A DNA stretch of 64,000 bases from Pontiellaceae bacterium B12227 (GTDB lineage Bacteria; Verrucomicrobiota; Kiritimatiellia; Kiritimatiellales; Pontiellaceae), in the NCBI GenBank assembly GCA_029432775.1, contig JAROAZ010000002.1:186001-250000 (forward strand), given 5' to 3'. Positions within the stretch are counted from its first letter, which is position 1; the number at the start of each line of letters is the position of its first letter. A program made the position numbers and the translations under genes. The notes under the pieces are model-generated. The model searched no databases. It worked only from the letters and a program-made list of their open reading frames with translations, and was not told the DNA's origin. Below, piece after piece: positions 25,870-34,980 of this stretch.

Positions 25870-27249
25870 ATGACGCAGTTTGACATCATCATTATCGGTT
25901 CCGGAGGCGGAACAAAAATCGCCCGGCCCGCCGCCGATCTGGGCTTTAAAGTGGCTCTGATTGAAAAGGAAGCCATGGGGGGAACCTGCCTGAACCGCGG
26001 CTGCATTCCTTCCAAAATGCTGATTCATCCGGCGGACCATATTCACCACATTAAGCATTCCGGAAAGATCAATGTCGATGCCGGTCCCGACCCGCAAATA
26101 CAGTTTAGAGATCTCATGGAACGCGTAACAGAAACCGTTGATGGAATTTCCGAAGGTCTCGCCCCTCCTTATGAAGAACATCCCAACATTGAGCTGATCC
26201 GCGGCGAAGCCGGCTTTATCAGCAACCACACCATTGCGGTTAACGGCCGGGAACTTACCGCCGGGCGGATCTTTATTGCCGTCGGCACCCGCCCGCTTAT
26301 CCCGAATATCCAGGGATTGGAAGGAACTCCCTACCTGACCAACCGGGAAGCGTTGAGAAAGTCCGATCGCCCTGAAAGCATGATTGTGCTCGGTGCCGGA
26401 TATATCGGGTGCGAGCTGGGCCACGCCTACAGCTCCGCCGGCACCGACGTTCATTTTGTGGTCCGCAGCGAACTGATCCGGCGGGAAGACCGGGAAATTA
26501 AAGCGGAGTTCCGCAAGATCTTCTCCAAAAACAACACCCTGCACGAAGGATATGTTGCCGAGAACGTCGAATACGACACATCCGGATTCACCGTAACCCT
26601 AAAGCACCAGGACGGTTCCTCTAAAACCTTGAAAGCCGAAGCCTTGCTGGTGGCCACCGGAGTGATTCCGAATACCGATTTCCTAGGTTTGGAAAACACC
26701 GGCATTGAACTTGATGACGACGGCTTCATTCCCGTCGACGGTCAGCTGCAGACATCCGTGTCCGGGGTCTATGCGATGGGCGACTGCAACGGAAACTATT
26801 TCTTCCGCCATACCGTGAACTGGGAAGGGGAGTTTCTGATGCGCGTCCTCTTCGAAGACCCCTCATCTGAAACAATTAACTACGGTGCGGTCCCTCATGC
26901 GGTTTTCACCTATCCCCAGGTGGCGGGCGTCGGTCAAACCGAAGACGAGCTGATTGCAGAAGGCACCGCTTATGTTCGCGGCTTCTGTCGTTATGAAAAC
27001 ACCGCCATGGGCATGGCACGTCAGTCTGACCACGGTTTTGTCAAAATCCTCATCGACCGGGCTGACAAAAAAATTCTCGGTGCCCACATCATCGGCGATG
27101 AAGCCTCCAACATGCTCCATATGGTGATTGCACTCATGTATAAAGACGGCACGCTGGACGATCTGCTCAACATGATCTACATCCACCCCGCCCTGCCCGA
27201 AGCCGTCCGCGATGCCGCGCGCGATGCACGGGATCAACTTAAAAAATAA
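25870..27249 (+). CDS. FAD-dependent pyridine nucleotide-disulfide reductase (dihydrolipoyl dehydrogenase-like)
   Basis: A 459-residue class I flavoprotein. FAD motif IIIGSGGG at 7-14, redox-active pair [13 protein letters not shown] (two Cys four apart), NAD(P)-binding [18 protein letters not shown] at about 175-192, second FAD motif VYAMGDC, and a C-terminal [10 protein letters not shown] with the His-Glu pair expected of an active disulfide reductase. Dihydrolipoyl dehydrogenase, mycothione reductase-like and mercuric-reductase-like enzymes share this layout. No 2-oxo-acid dehydrogenase subunit lies nearby, so the substrate disulfide is uncertain. CAGGAG precedes the ATG. Confidence 0.85.
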   Translation: MTQFDIIIIGSGGGTKIARPAADLGFKVALIEKEAMGGTCLNRGCIPSKMLIHPADHIHHIKHSGKINVDAGPDPQIQFRDLMERVTETVDGISEGLAPPYEEHPNIELIRGEAGFISNHTIAVNGRELTAGRIFIAVGTRPLIPNIQGLEGTPYLTNREALRKSDRPESMIVLGAGYIGCELGHAYSSAGTDVHFVVRSELIRREDREIKAEFRKIFSKNNTLHEGYVAENVEYDTSGFTVTLKHQDGSSKTLKAEALLVATGVIPNTDFLGLENTGIELDDDGFIPVDGQLQTSVSGVYAMGDCNGNYFFRHTVNWEGEFLMRVLFEDPSSETINYGAVPHAVFTYPQVAGVGQTEDELIAEGTAYVRGFCRYENTAMGMARQSDHGFVKILIDRADKKILGAHIIGDEASNMLHMVIALMYKDGTLDDLLNMIYIHPALPEAVRDAARDARDQLKK

Positions 27250-27263
27250 AGCCGGGAACTCAA

Positions 27264-27974
27264 ATGAAACATACTGGACGTGTTATTTCGATCATCTGCC
27301 TATGGTCAGCCTGCACCACCCGCGCTGAACCAGCTGGTGAATGGGTTGATCTGTTTAACGGAACCAACCTGAACGGCTGGGTGGATGTCAACACGAGTTC
27401 CAATACCTGGAAGGCCGAAAACGGCGTGCTGAAATGCTCCGGCTTACCGATCGGAGTCATGCGCTCTGAAAAGCAGTATGAAAATTTCATTCTGGAAATC
27501 GAGTGGCGCCATATGAAGAAAAAAGGCAATAGCGGCATCTTTCTTTGGTCAGACGCCGTGCCGGCAAAATACAACCTGCCCCTCGGCATGGAGGTCCAGA
27601 TGCTGGAACTCGACTGGATCAACAAGGGGGACGGAAAGCCGCAGGCACACATCGGCTATATTTCCGGCGAACTCTTCGGAGCCGGCGGCATGACCGCTAC
27701 ACCCGATAATCCCCGTGGAAAACGGAGCATGTCGAAAGAGCTGCGCTGCAAGGGCGTGGGGGAGTGGAACCACTATCTTATCGTGGCAGTTGATGGAACT
27801 GTAAAGCTCAGCATCAATGGAAAATTTGTTAACGGCATCCGGGACAGCTCAAAAAAGAAAGGATACTTATGCCTCGAATCCGAGGGCTCGCCGATTGAAT
27901 TCCGCCATATCCGCATTCAGGAACTGCCGCCCGGCATCCTTACGGAAAATGAAACGGTGCCCGAAATTCAGTGA
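27264..27974 (+). CDS. DUF1080 (3-keto-disaccharide hydrolase-like) secreted protein
   Basis: A 236-residue protein with a signal peptide ([21 protein letters not shown]). The remaining concanavalin-like domain has the DUF1080 hallmarks: [14 protein letters not shown] at the start, [28 protein letters not shown], and a closing [12 protein letters not shown]. The family is greatly expanded in PVC bacteria and several members act on 3-keto sugars or glycosides. It lies 14 bp after the flavoprotein gene and may be co-transcribed. Substrate unknown. Confidence 0.85.
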   Translation: MKHTGRVISIICLWSACTTRAEPAGEWVDLFNGTNLNGWVDVNTSSNTWKAENGVLKCSGLPIGVMRSEKQYENFILEIEWRHMKKKGNSGIFLWSDAVPAKYNLPLGMEVQMLELDWINKGDGKPQAHIGYISGELFGAGGMTATPDNPRGKRSMSKELRCKGVGEWNHYLIVAVDGTVKLSINGKFVNGIRDSSKKKGYLCLESEGSPIEFRHIRIQELPPGILTENETVPEIQ

Positions 27975-27981
27975 TCCCTTC

Positions 27982-28095
27982 TTAAACTGTTGAGGAAATA
28001 AAGCGATCGCCGGCCACATAACAAACCGGACAGGCTTTCGGTGGCTTCTCTGCCTGATGCACATACCCACAAACCGGACAAACCCATTTTTCCAT
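27982..28095 (-). CDS. 37-residue stand-alone rubredoxin-like protein
   Basis: A tiny gene, starting at an ATG (28093-28095) behind GGGGG and ending at TAA. The peptide MEKWVCPVCGYVHQAEKPPK continues into ACPVC, giving two CPxC pairs 15 residues apart, an aromatic residue next to the first pair and a Tyr-Val-His turn. This is the rubredoxin-like zinc or iron ribbon found at the C-terminus of rubrerythrins. As a free-standing unit it may be an electron carrier or a metal-binding partner. It is convergent with the DUF1080 gene (7 bp between stops). Confidence 0.8.
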   Translation of the reverse strand: MEKWVCPVCGYVHQAEKPPKACPVCYVAGDRFISSTV

Positions 28096-28272
28096 CACAA
28101 CCCCCTGCCGTTTCCAGTTAAATACTATATCTGTTCGCTTAGAATCAATGACCACACTAAATCATTTACACCGTCATTTCGATACCCGGGTAACCGTAAA
28201 AAAGAAGGCCCGGCAGTCTCCTCTTGAACCATTCCGCGTTGCATTTGAAATTCTTCAAGGTATAAGTCCGCA

Positions 28273-29199
28273 GTGAAAATTCCGAAACAACTCAAAGAAT
28301 TGATGGAAGACGGCCTCGTGGATGAGGTGGTTCAGCAACTGATGAGCGGCAAAGAAGCCACGATCTTCATCGTGCTCTGCGGCACTGAAATCCGCTGTGC
28401 CAAGGTCTATAAAGACGCGTCCAAACGCAGCTTCAAAAAAGCCGTTCAATACCGCGAAGGCCGCCATGTGCGCAACAGCCGCCGCGGCCGGGCCATGGCA
28501 AAAGGTTCCAAATTCGGGAAACAGGAACAGGAAGAAATCTGGCAGAATGCCGAAGCAGATGCCCTTTTTCTATTAGCGCAGGCGGGCGTCCGGGTTCCGA
28601 AACCCTACGGTTGCTTCGACGGTGTCATGCTCATGGAGCTGGTCACCGATGCCCAGCACGGAGTGGCCCCCCGGCTGAACGACATCACCATGACACCCGA
28701 ACAGGCCCGGAGTGATCATGCAACCGTGATGGCGCAAATCGTCAAAATGCTGTGCGCCGGAATCGTGCATGGCGACTTGTCGGAATTCAACGTTCTGCAG
28801 GACGAAACCGGGCCCGTCATCATTGACCTGCCGCAGGCCGTTAATGCCGCGGGCAATAACAATGCACGGGCCATGCTGGACCGAGATGTTAAAAATATGA
28901 CGAACTACTACGGCCGGTTTGCCCCCGAACTGCTCAAAACCAAATACGCCAAAGAAATCTGGGCCCACTTTGAAGCCGGCTCCCTTGCCCCGGACACCAA
29001 ACTCACCGGCCGCTTTAAGGAATCCAAAAAGAAAGCCGATGTAAAAGGCGTACTCGGTGAAGTTGAATTCGCCGCCAAAGAAAATCAGGAACGCCTCCGG
29101 CGCCTTCGCGAACGCGAACAGCAGGAAAAAGAAGAGCATCACGACCACCGCCGCAAAAAGCGAAACGGAAAAAGCCACCGCCGGCGCAACCGCCGATGA
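28273..29199 (+). CDS. RIO1-type protein kinase
   Basis: A 308-residue protein starting at GTG. It has the RIO signature: SGKEATIF nucleotide loop, CAKVYK lysine, GIVHGDLSEFNVL catalytic loop and IIDLPQAV metal loop (D of DFG in the form IDLP). The C-terminus is a long basic tail (KKRNGKSHRRRNRR) suited to RNA or ribosome binding. Archaeal and eukaryotic RIO kinases work in small-subunit maturation; bacterial ones are less studied. It overlaps the RNase H gene by 4 bp (ATGA), pointing to a linked RNA-related function, which is inference. Confidence 0.85.
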   Translation: MKIPKQLKELMEDGLVDEVVQQLMSGKEATIFIVLCGTEIRCAKVYKDASKRSFKKAVQYREGRHVRNSRRGRAMAKGSKFGKQEQEEIWQNAEADALFLLAQAGVRVPKPYGCFDGVMLMELVTDAQHGVAPRLNDITMTPEQARSDHATVMAQIVKMLCAGIVHGDLSEFNVLQDETGPVIIDLPQAVNAAGNNNARAMLDRDVKNMTNYYGRFAPELLKTKYAKEIWAHFEAGSLAPDTKLTGRFKESKKKADVKGVLGEVEFAAKENQERLRRLREREQQEKEEHHDHRRKKRNGKSHRRRNRR

Positions 29200-29672
29200 A
29201 ATCGCTCCTGCTTTTTACCGATGGCAGTGCGCACCCGGCTTCCGGGGTTGGCTACGGCGCTTATCTTGCCATCCCCGATTTGTCGGCCGACTTCCAGACA
29301 TTGGAACCCTGCGTACAGCTTAAACGCTTTGAAAACACCAGCTCTTCGAAACTCGAAATTGAAACTCTCATCTGGGCCCTTAGCAAAACCCGGCCCCAAA
29401 AAGTGACCCTTTATACCGACTCCCAAACCATCATCGGTCTGCCGGGTCGGCGGAAAAGGCTGGAAAAGCTGAACTATTGCTCAAAAGCCGGAATTCCGCT
29501 TAACCAGGCAACGCTCTATCAGGAATTTTTCGCCCTGACCGATTCGATCGATTGCACTCTGATTAAAGTGAAGGGTCACATCCGGTCCCAACAGAAAACC
29601 CCGATCGACCGGATTTTCACGCTTGTTGATCGTGCATCCCGCCAGGCCCTGCGGGCGGAACTTCCAGCCTAA
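29196..29672 (+). CDS. Ribonuclease H-like protein
   Basis: A 158-residue protein of the RNase HI fold: FTDGSA (first Asp), KLEIET (Glu), LYTDSQ (second Asp), KVKGH, and a final Asp near VDRASRQAL. All four acidic positions of the active site appear present. It probably cleaves the RNA strand of RNA-DNA hybrids or acts on structured RNA. Translationally coupled to the RIO kinase gene. A palindrome copy at 29292 encodes FQTLEP. Its TAA and the stop of the next, opposite gene share the four bases CTAA. Confidence 0.8.
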   Translation: MKSLLLFTDGSAHPASGVGYGAYLAIPDLSADFQTLEPCVQLKRFENTSSSKLEIETLIWALSKTRPQKVTLYTDSQTIIGLPGRRKRLEKLNYCSKAGIPLNQATLYQEFFALTDSIDCTLIKVKGHIRSQQKTPIDRIFTLVDRASRQALRAELPA

Positions 29673-31612
29673 GACTGCGCACCGGCTTGTTCCAACACCT
29701 TCATGATCTCTTCGTGACCTCCGGATTTGGCACGCTGATAGGCATTCCGCAGACTGGAGAATCCTTTTGAACCCTCATAGATCTCACCCTTAAGCTCCTC
29801 TTTCATCTGCGCATTCACATTGGCACCCAGCTCCAGCAACGTTTTCACCGCTTCCAGATGCCCTTCGGACACCGCAAGCATCAGCGGGGTGGCTCCGAAG
29901 TGGGAAACCGCATTGATGTTCGCCCCCTGGGATTTAAGATAGTGGATCAGTTCCGTATTACCGCTTTGTGCCGCAAAGAATATCGCACTCATGCGGCCCT
30001 CCGCTGCCGCCGCCTGCCCAAACAATGTGGTCTGCGCAGTTGAATATTTGGTCGTCGCGTTCACATCGGCTTTGCGTTTTTCGATCAGATAACGCGCCAC
30101 GTCGAGATTACCCGCCGCACAGGCATCCATCAGCAGGGTGCGACTGTTGTTCATGCTCTTCCATTCCAGACCAATGTCCAGTCTCCGGACGATGAACAGC
30201 CCGGCTTTCGGGTTCTCGTTCCCCAGAATCTGTTTGATCTTGCCGTAAGTGACACCGCCCGTTTCCCCCTCCAGATCCATGGTGGGCTCGAGGTTTTCTA
30301 AACGAGCAGGAGCATATCGTTCGAAAGCGCGCTGGTTCGATGCGATCGCATACAAGTCGAGATCCTGAATCGAGATGCCCCCTCCATGTTTCTTGATGAG
30401 TGAGAGAATTTTCAGGTCGTTGAACTGAACTCCCCAGCCCATGAGTTCAACGTAGTCATCGCGCGTCAGAGGATTGATCGCAGCCTTAAGCTGAATGAAT
30501 TCAATGGCCTGGTCGGAACCGCCGGCCTCCATACACATCAGAATGGCTTCATGAATATGGTCCGGATGCAAATTGGTCTGTTTTTTAATCGGCATGCGCG
30601 TCAAAAAGCGGATTTGCGGGAGGCTCAGCGGATCCCCCGGTTGGTCGAGGCCCAGCACACGGATGGCCTGGGGCGGATTGGCCATCAGGCCTTTCACGAG
30701 TGCGCTGTTATAATCGATCTTCTCCAGGTCGAACCCTTCGAAAACATAACCCAATGCCACGAGTTTACCGAGCAGGGCCTCGTTCTTCATGTCATACAAC
30801 AAATGGTCGGCGAGCTTCTGGAGATTCTTTTTGTCATAAACCGTCGTGCCGGCGAGTCCATCGAAGGCCGGGGCGTGATCCAGCAGGAACTCAATCCGCT
30901 TTGCGTCGTTCGCACGCGCGGCCTTGAGGCCTTCGATGCCGAGCAGATGAATGTAGCTCACACGATATTCATCCGCCGTGAGCGGGGGCGGCAACGGGCG
31001 CCCGGCTTTATCAAATTCGGCGACGTGCTTTTCGAAGAAATGCAGATTCATGTCCTTGACCGCTTCGTTCATGAAAACCGCCATCGCAGTCGGGAATTTT
31101 TCCAGCGCAAGGTTTTGCCAGTCCGGATTGCGTGACCACAGGCTGGCAAGTTCCTCCGGCGTGGCGGTAACCGTCGCGTCCTGCTCCAGCGCCCACTGGA
31201 ATTTTTTTAAATCATTGGCCGCGATAGCCGCACTGCAAACGGCTTGAGGAATTGCCGCCAGCTTGACCTCGTTGGCCGCAAGGAAGCTCGCAACCTCTGT
31301 ATTGTCAACATGAGCCGCCTGCAGCTCGCGGGCATGATCGAAAACCTCCTGGGAACTCGCCCCTTTTGCCTTTTCGCTGAGCGAATAGCCAATCCATTTT
31401 AACGATGCACCGGCATCGCTGACGTCAGCGGGTTTCTTCGGGGCGCAGCCCGCAATCAGCACGAGTGCGGCCATTCCAGCCCATTTGGAGGCACAGCTTT
31501 TTGAAAAGACGGACCTTTTCGCAAAAGATGAAGGCCCCGTCAGTGATGATAAATCGCTTTTCAAGTGACTGGAGCACCTGCCTCTGAAGATCTTGCCGAA
31601 GTGTAATTTCAT
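29669..31612 (-). CDS. Lipoprotein with C-terminal ankyrin repeats
   Basis: A 647-residue frame from the ATG at 31610-31612. A hydrophobic segment ends in the lipobox VLIAGC (Cys56); the 45 residues before it are unusually long for a signal peptide, so the true start may lie further in. The middle region (about 60-470) is helical and unrecognised. Three to four ankyrin repeats follow (about 490-600: TLLMDACAAGNLDVARYLIEK, AIFFAAQSGNTELIHYLKSQGANINAV, GATPLMLAVSEGHLEAVKTLLELGANVNA). Probably a periplasmic protein-interaction module. It is convergent with the RNase H gene. Confidence 0.7.
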   Translation of the reverse strand: MKLHFGKIFRGRCSSHLKSDLSSLTGPSSFAKRSVFSKSCASKWAGMAALVLIAGCAPKKPADVSDAGASLKWIGYSLSEKAKGASSQEVFDHARELQAAHVDNTEVASFLAANEVKLAAIPQAVCSAAIAANDLKKFQWALEQDATVTATPEELASLWSRNPDWQNLALEKFPTAMAVFMNEAVKDMNLHFFEKHVAEFDKAGRPLPPPLTADEYRVSYIHLLGIEGLKAARANDAKRIEFLLDHAPAFDGLAGTTVYDKKNLQKLADHLLYDMKNEALLGKLVALGYVFEGFDLEKIDYNSALVKGLMANPPQAIRVLGLDQPGDPLSLPQIRFLTRMPIKKQTNLHPDHIHEAILMCMEAGGSDQAIEFIQLKAAINPLTRDDYVELMGWGVQFNDLKILSLIKKHGGGISIQDLDLYAIASNQRAFERYAPARLENLEPTMDLEGETGGVTYGKIKQILGNENPKAGLFIVRRLDIGLEWKSMNNSRTLLMDACAAGNLDVARYLIEKRKADVNATTKYSTAQTTLFGQAAAAEGRMSAIFFAAQSGNTELIHYLKSQGANINAVSHFGATPLMLAVSEGHLEAVKTLLELGANVNAQMKEELKGEIYEGSKGFSSLRNAYQRAKSGGHEEIMKVLEQAGAQS

Positions 31613-31768
31613 AATAAAAGATGTAGTGAAAGGCCTCAATATTGTCAAGTTTGGTGCCTGCTCCCGCCAAGTCGGGTTCGGCAGGCGATATACTATACGT
31701 CTGCCATACTCCTGCAATCCCGGCATCCGGAACAATTCCCGAACTGGAGCCCGGCCTTCAATGCACTG

Positions 31769-32575
31769 CTAACCCAACAGGTTCTCAGATTCGCCTGCAA
31801 ATTCCAGGTCCGGATTTTTAAGCATGCGGTTTAGAATGAAGGTTGCGCTGGCCCTGAGCCTGCGGAACTCATCCTGAAAAAACTCCTGGGTGGCAGGATG
31901 AAATACATTTGCTTCATTTTCGATGGCCAGAAAACTATTCTGTAACCGGGCAATGTACAGGTGCTTATCGAAAATGTTCTTGATGAACATGGGTGGATAG
32001 AGTTCGTACATCAGCATCCAGTTTTTGGCCATTCGGCTGAGCCGACCGTTGCCATCGATAAAAGGATGAATCCGTACCAGTTCATGGTGCATATAGACCG
32101 CCCGTGTAACAGGATGCTTGATCTCGCACAGCGCACAGAACAGTTGTTCAATCAGAGCAGGAACCTGCTCCGGTCTTGCTCCGGAACATGGGCCGAACAG
32201 CACGGTCGTCGAACGAAACCGGTTCGGGTGCCTTTCCGCAGCCTCCGGTGCAATCAGCCGAAAAAGGCGAAAGAGATCCACAGGGGTTTCAAGACCGTTC
32301 CCTGCTCCGATTTCATCGACGATGAGTTTCACACTGAGCTTCATGTTCGCAAGGTATTCCCGGGCCTCATCTTCGCTCTGCGCTTCCTGCTGCGCATTTT
32401 TGATGCTCATCACATCGCGAAGATGCTGCATCGCTTCAAGGTATCGCTTCAACAAATCCGATTCCTTATGGCTCATACTGAATGTGATCAGCCGATAGAT
32501 CGATTTGACGGTTTCATCAATGTCCGCCAGCGGACTCTCATCAAGCCCGTTCAGATCGGTATGCAATAGATTCAT
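31769..32575 (-). CDS. Fic-family protein (possible AMP-transferase)
   Basis: A 268-residue protein with the full Fic motif HPFIDGNGRLSR at about residues 169-180, so the catalytic His and phosphate-binding residues are intact. Fic proteins usually move AMP onto a Ser, Thr or Tyr of a target protein. No clear inhibitory (S/T)xxxE(G/N) helix is evident by eye in the protein, and no antitoxin-like gene is adjacent. It is flanked by noncoding sequence with a structured repeat downstream in the other direction. Role could be toxin, regulator or defence; unknown. Confidence 0.85.
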   Translation of the reverse strand: MNLLHTDLNGLDESPLADIDETVKSIYRLITFSMSHKESDLLKRYLEAMQHLRDVMSIKNAQQEAQSEDEAREYLANMKLSVKLIVDEIGAGNGLETPVDLFRLFRLIAPEAAERHPNRFRSTTVLFGPCSGARPEQVPALIEQLFCALCEIKHPVTRAVYMHHELVRIHPFIDGNGRLSRMAKNWMLMYELYPPMFIKNIFDKHLYIARLQNSFLAIENEANVFHPATQEFFQDEFRRLRASATFILNRMLKNPDLEFAGESENLLG

Positions 32576-32693
32576 ATAAACTTGTTATCCCATGGTTGAA
32601 GCCCATTCAATTATAATCTGTCCAGGATGGAGTTTAATATCCGACTGCGCCACCAACGCCTTCGCCCCAGGAAAAGACAGCCCCTCCCTGTTC

Positions 32694-32822
32694 CGTCTGT
32701 CCACGGGCGGCGAGGTAAGCGCGCCGAATAGAGGCGACCTCGCCGTTCCACCGGAAATGTGTAACCGAAATGCTGGATCCCGGTGCGGGTTTATGGAGCT
32801 CGCCTACAGATCCGGGCCGGAA
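32694..32822. repeat. Dispersed structured repeat, copy 1
   Basis: Shares CGAGGT, AGCGCGCCGAATAGA, CTCGCC, CCACC, GTGTA, CCGA and CTCGCCTACAG blocks in order with 39566-39690. Both copies are intergenic and can fold into hairpins. A REP-like noncoding repeat is likely. The space from 32576 to 32836 holds nothing else convincing. Confidence 0.6.
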
Positions 32823-32836
32823 CAAATACCGTTTTT

Positions 32837-32989
32837 TCATGGCCGCCCCTGCGCTGCTTTATGTCTTCTGCACTTTTCGCTGCAGTATTTCACTTTGTCC
32901 CAGCAGTCGGCCCATTTACGGCGCCAACTGAACGGGCGGCCGCACACCGGGCATATTTTTTCGGGCAGATGTGGTTTCCGGTGACTCAT
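32837..32989 (-). CDS. DUF2256 zinc-ribbon-like small protein
   Basis: A 50-residue protein from the ATG at 32987-32989. It begins MSHRKPHLPEKICPVCGRPF and continues WRRKWADCWDKVKYCSEKCRR, the exact DUF2256 pattern with two CxxC/CxxxC-type pairs that should bind zinc. The family often travels with DNA repair or photolyase genes. Here it lies 13 bp after the TIGR03915-type gene and probably belongs to that operon. Confidence 0.9.
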   Translation of the reverse strand: MSHRKPHLPEKICPVCGRPFSWRRKWADCWDKVKYCSEKCRRHKAAQGRP

Positions 32990-33001
32990 CACTGTGTGTG
33001 T

Positions 33002-33748
33002 TTATACCAATTCCGGCAGCCACCGCCAGTAACGCAGCGGCATGCAACGCGCCTGCAGTTTAGAGTTTTTCCTTCCTTCAATAGTGACACTACTGAAAAA
33101 AGTTTTCCACAGTTGCTGCATAGCCTCTTCCTCCTCTGCCACCGGGTTATTCTTGAGCAGTTTCTCAGGCTCCAGCTCCGCATACAGACGCTTACCATCC
33201 CAAACCACGGCGCGGTGCCGCCGCATGTCGTGCATCATCCAGTGCTGATCCGAAAGGCGCGCCCGGAAATGAGGAGCCAATGCACTGATGATATCGTGAT
33301 CCGGCTCGAACGGCGCCCAATACAATCCGTCCTGCATTTTGCGAAAACGCAATAACCCTTTAAACCGGTGAATTTCACGGCCGACATTGCGGGCGGCCTG
33401 ATGCACCGCATGCACAACCGGATCCGCATGATGCCGGTCCACCCCGCGCCCCCATTTCAGCCCCATGCGGTAATAGGCCAATAACTCGAGTTCCATGCTG
33501 CAGAACGGACCCGCAAGGCAATAGAGGAGATTGCGTGCCGCCTCTTTCGAAGCTTTTTTCTGAAAATACGTAATGACCTCATCAGCGCGGGCTTCATCGG
33601 TCTGTACCTGATGAATCCGGTCGGCAAATAAAAGGCCCGCCTCCCCCGGCCCGGCCATGATTTTCGGTCGTTCCTTCCGCTTTATCGCATCGGCCATTGC
33701 ACAAAGCAGCCCGTCCGTGGAACCGTCGTATCGATATTCCAGTTCCAT
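33002..33748 (-). CDS. TIGR03915/DUF4130-type putative DNA metabolism protein
   Basis: A 248-residue protein with the family start (EYRYDGSTDGLLCAMADAI) and the DUF4130 core (DRHHADPVVHAVHQAARNVGREIHRFKGLLRF, DHDIISALAPHF, RLSDQHWMMHDMRRHRAVVWDG) ending in LPLRYW-like CMPLRYWRWLPE. It overlaps the stop of the radical SAM gene (TGATG), so the two are translationally coupled. The pair is widespread and predicted to work on DNA; activity unproven. Part of its 3' sequence is duplicated at 35190-35267. Confidence 0.88.
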   Translation of the reverse strand: MELEYRYDGSTDGLLCAMADAIKRKERPKIMAGPGEAGLLFADRIHQVQTDEARADEVITYFQKKASKEAARNLLYCLAGPFCSMELELLAYYRMGLKWGRGVDRHHADPVVHAVHQAARNVGREIHRFKGLLRFRKMQDGLYWAPFEPDHDIISALAPHFRARLSDQHWMMHDMRRHRAVVWDGKRLYAELEPEKLLKNNPVAEEEEAMQQLWKTFFSSVTIEGRKNSKLQARCMPLRYWRWLPELV

Positions 33749-34980
33749 CAGAATAGCTGCAGCTGTTCCGCTTTCGCAGAGGGTTTATCTTTCAGCAACA
33801 GGGCCCGGCGAACGGACGTGCTCGAGAGTCGTATGCCCGCTGAAAATTTACCGTTGCAGGTAATAAAATACTGCGCCCGCTTCAGCACCACTCCGATCCG
33901 CTTTAAATGGCTGAAATCCAGGTTCGAATTGCGGCGGGCACTGAGGATCCGTTTAGCCGATAAAACACCAACCCCAGGAACCCGCAGCAGCCACTCATAA
34001 TCCGCCGTATTGATCTCGATCGGGAAATGCTGAAAATTACGCAATGCCCATCCCGCCTTTGGATCCAGCTGCGGATCCAGGTTCGGTTCGCTTTCACTCA
34101 GCAGCTCATGCGCCTTGAACTTATACATCCGTAACAGCCAGTCCGCCTGATACAGCCGATGCTCGCGCAACAACGGCGGCATGGGCAGCACCGGCAGGCG
34201 CGATTCATTCGTATTGATCGGTATATAGGCCGAAAAATAGACCCGCTTCAGGCTGTAGCTGTCATACAGATTCTGCGAAAGGTCCAGAATATGTTTATCT
34301 GATTCCGGCGTTGCGCCGACAATCATCTGGGTGCTGTGTCCCGCCGGTGCGAAGCGCGGCGCTTTACGGTTTTTCTTCCGCTCAGCCTTCGCCTGTTTCC
34401 AGTGCTCACCGATGTAAGCCATCGGACGAATGATATCGTCCTTTTTCTTTTGCGGGGCCAACTTCGCAAGCGATACTGAAGACGGCAGCTCAATATTCAC
34501 ACTCACCCGGTCCGCATACCGCCCCGCCCGGTCAATCAGCTCCATGCTCGCCCCCGGAATTGCCTTCAGGTGAATATAGCCGCCAAAGCGCTTCTCCTCC
34601 CGCAGCGTGCGCGCCACCCGCATCAGTTGCTCCATCGTATGGTCCGGTGAAACAAATACCCCCGAACTCAGAAACAGCCCTTCAATATAGTTCCGCCGGT
34701 AAAACTCCACGGTCAGATTCACGACCTCTTCTACCGTAAAGGTTGCACGCGGCACATCATTTCCGCACCGGTTGATGCAGTAGGCGCAGTCATAAATACA
34801 GACATTGGAAAGCAGGATTTTCAGCAGGGAAACGCAGCGGCCGTCCGGCGTCCAGCTATGACAACAACCCGACGGAAGGGTCGCCCCGGTCGCTCCCTTA
34901 CGGTTGCTTCCGCTCGATGAACACGAAGCATCATACTTCGCCGCATCCGCCAAAACCGCCATTTTATCTTCAATACCCAT
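33748..34980 (-). CDS. TIGR03916-type radical SAM putative DNA modification/repair protein
   Basis: A 410-residue protein. The cluster motif CIYDCAYC (C-x3-C-x2-C) binds the [4Fe-4S]-SAM centre, with additional conserved Cys in PSGCCHSWTPDGRCVSLLK before it. The C-terminus holds a helix-hairpin-helix (LLRVPGVGVLSAKRILSARR) that fits DNA binding. This is the standard partner of the TIGR03915 protein encoded immediately downstream. The substrate is unknown; DNA modification or repair is the family prediction. Confidence 0.92.
   Translation of the reverse strand: MGIEDKMAVLADAAKYDASCSSSGSNRKGATGATLPSGCCHSWTPDGRCVSLLKILLSNVCIYDCAYCINRCGNDVPRATFTVEEVVNLTVEFYRRNYIEGLFLSSGVFVSPDHTMEQLMRVARTLREEKRFGGYIHLKAIPGASMELIDRAGRYADRVSVNIELPSSVSLAKLAPQKKKDDIIRPMAYIGEHWKQAKAERKKNRKAPRFAPAGHSTQMIVGATPESDKHILDLSQNLYDSYSLKRVYFSAYIPINTNESRLPVLPMPPLLREHRLYQADWLLRMYKFKAHELLSESEPNLDPQLDPKAGWALRNFQHFPIEINTADYEWLLRVPGVGVLSAKRILSARRNSNLDFSHLKRIGVVLKRAQYFITCNGKFSAGIRLSSTSVRRALLLKDKPSAKAEQLQLF

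Noticed and set aside
25870..27249. Mercuric reductase as the identity of the flavoprotein
   Set aside because: There is no heavy-metal-associated N-terminal domain or C-terminal Cys pair and no mer genes nearby; a general disulfide reductase is all that can be said.
32634..32840. Minus-strand 68-codon frame overlapping the DUF2256 stop
   Set aside because: It runs through the dispersed repeat, has no family likeness and its start merely arises from the CCATGA overlap.
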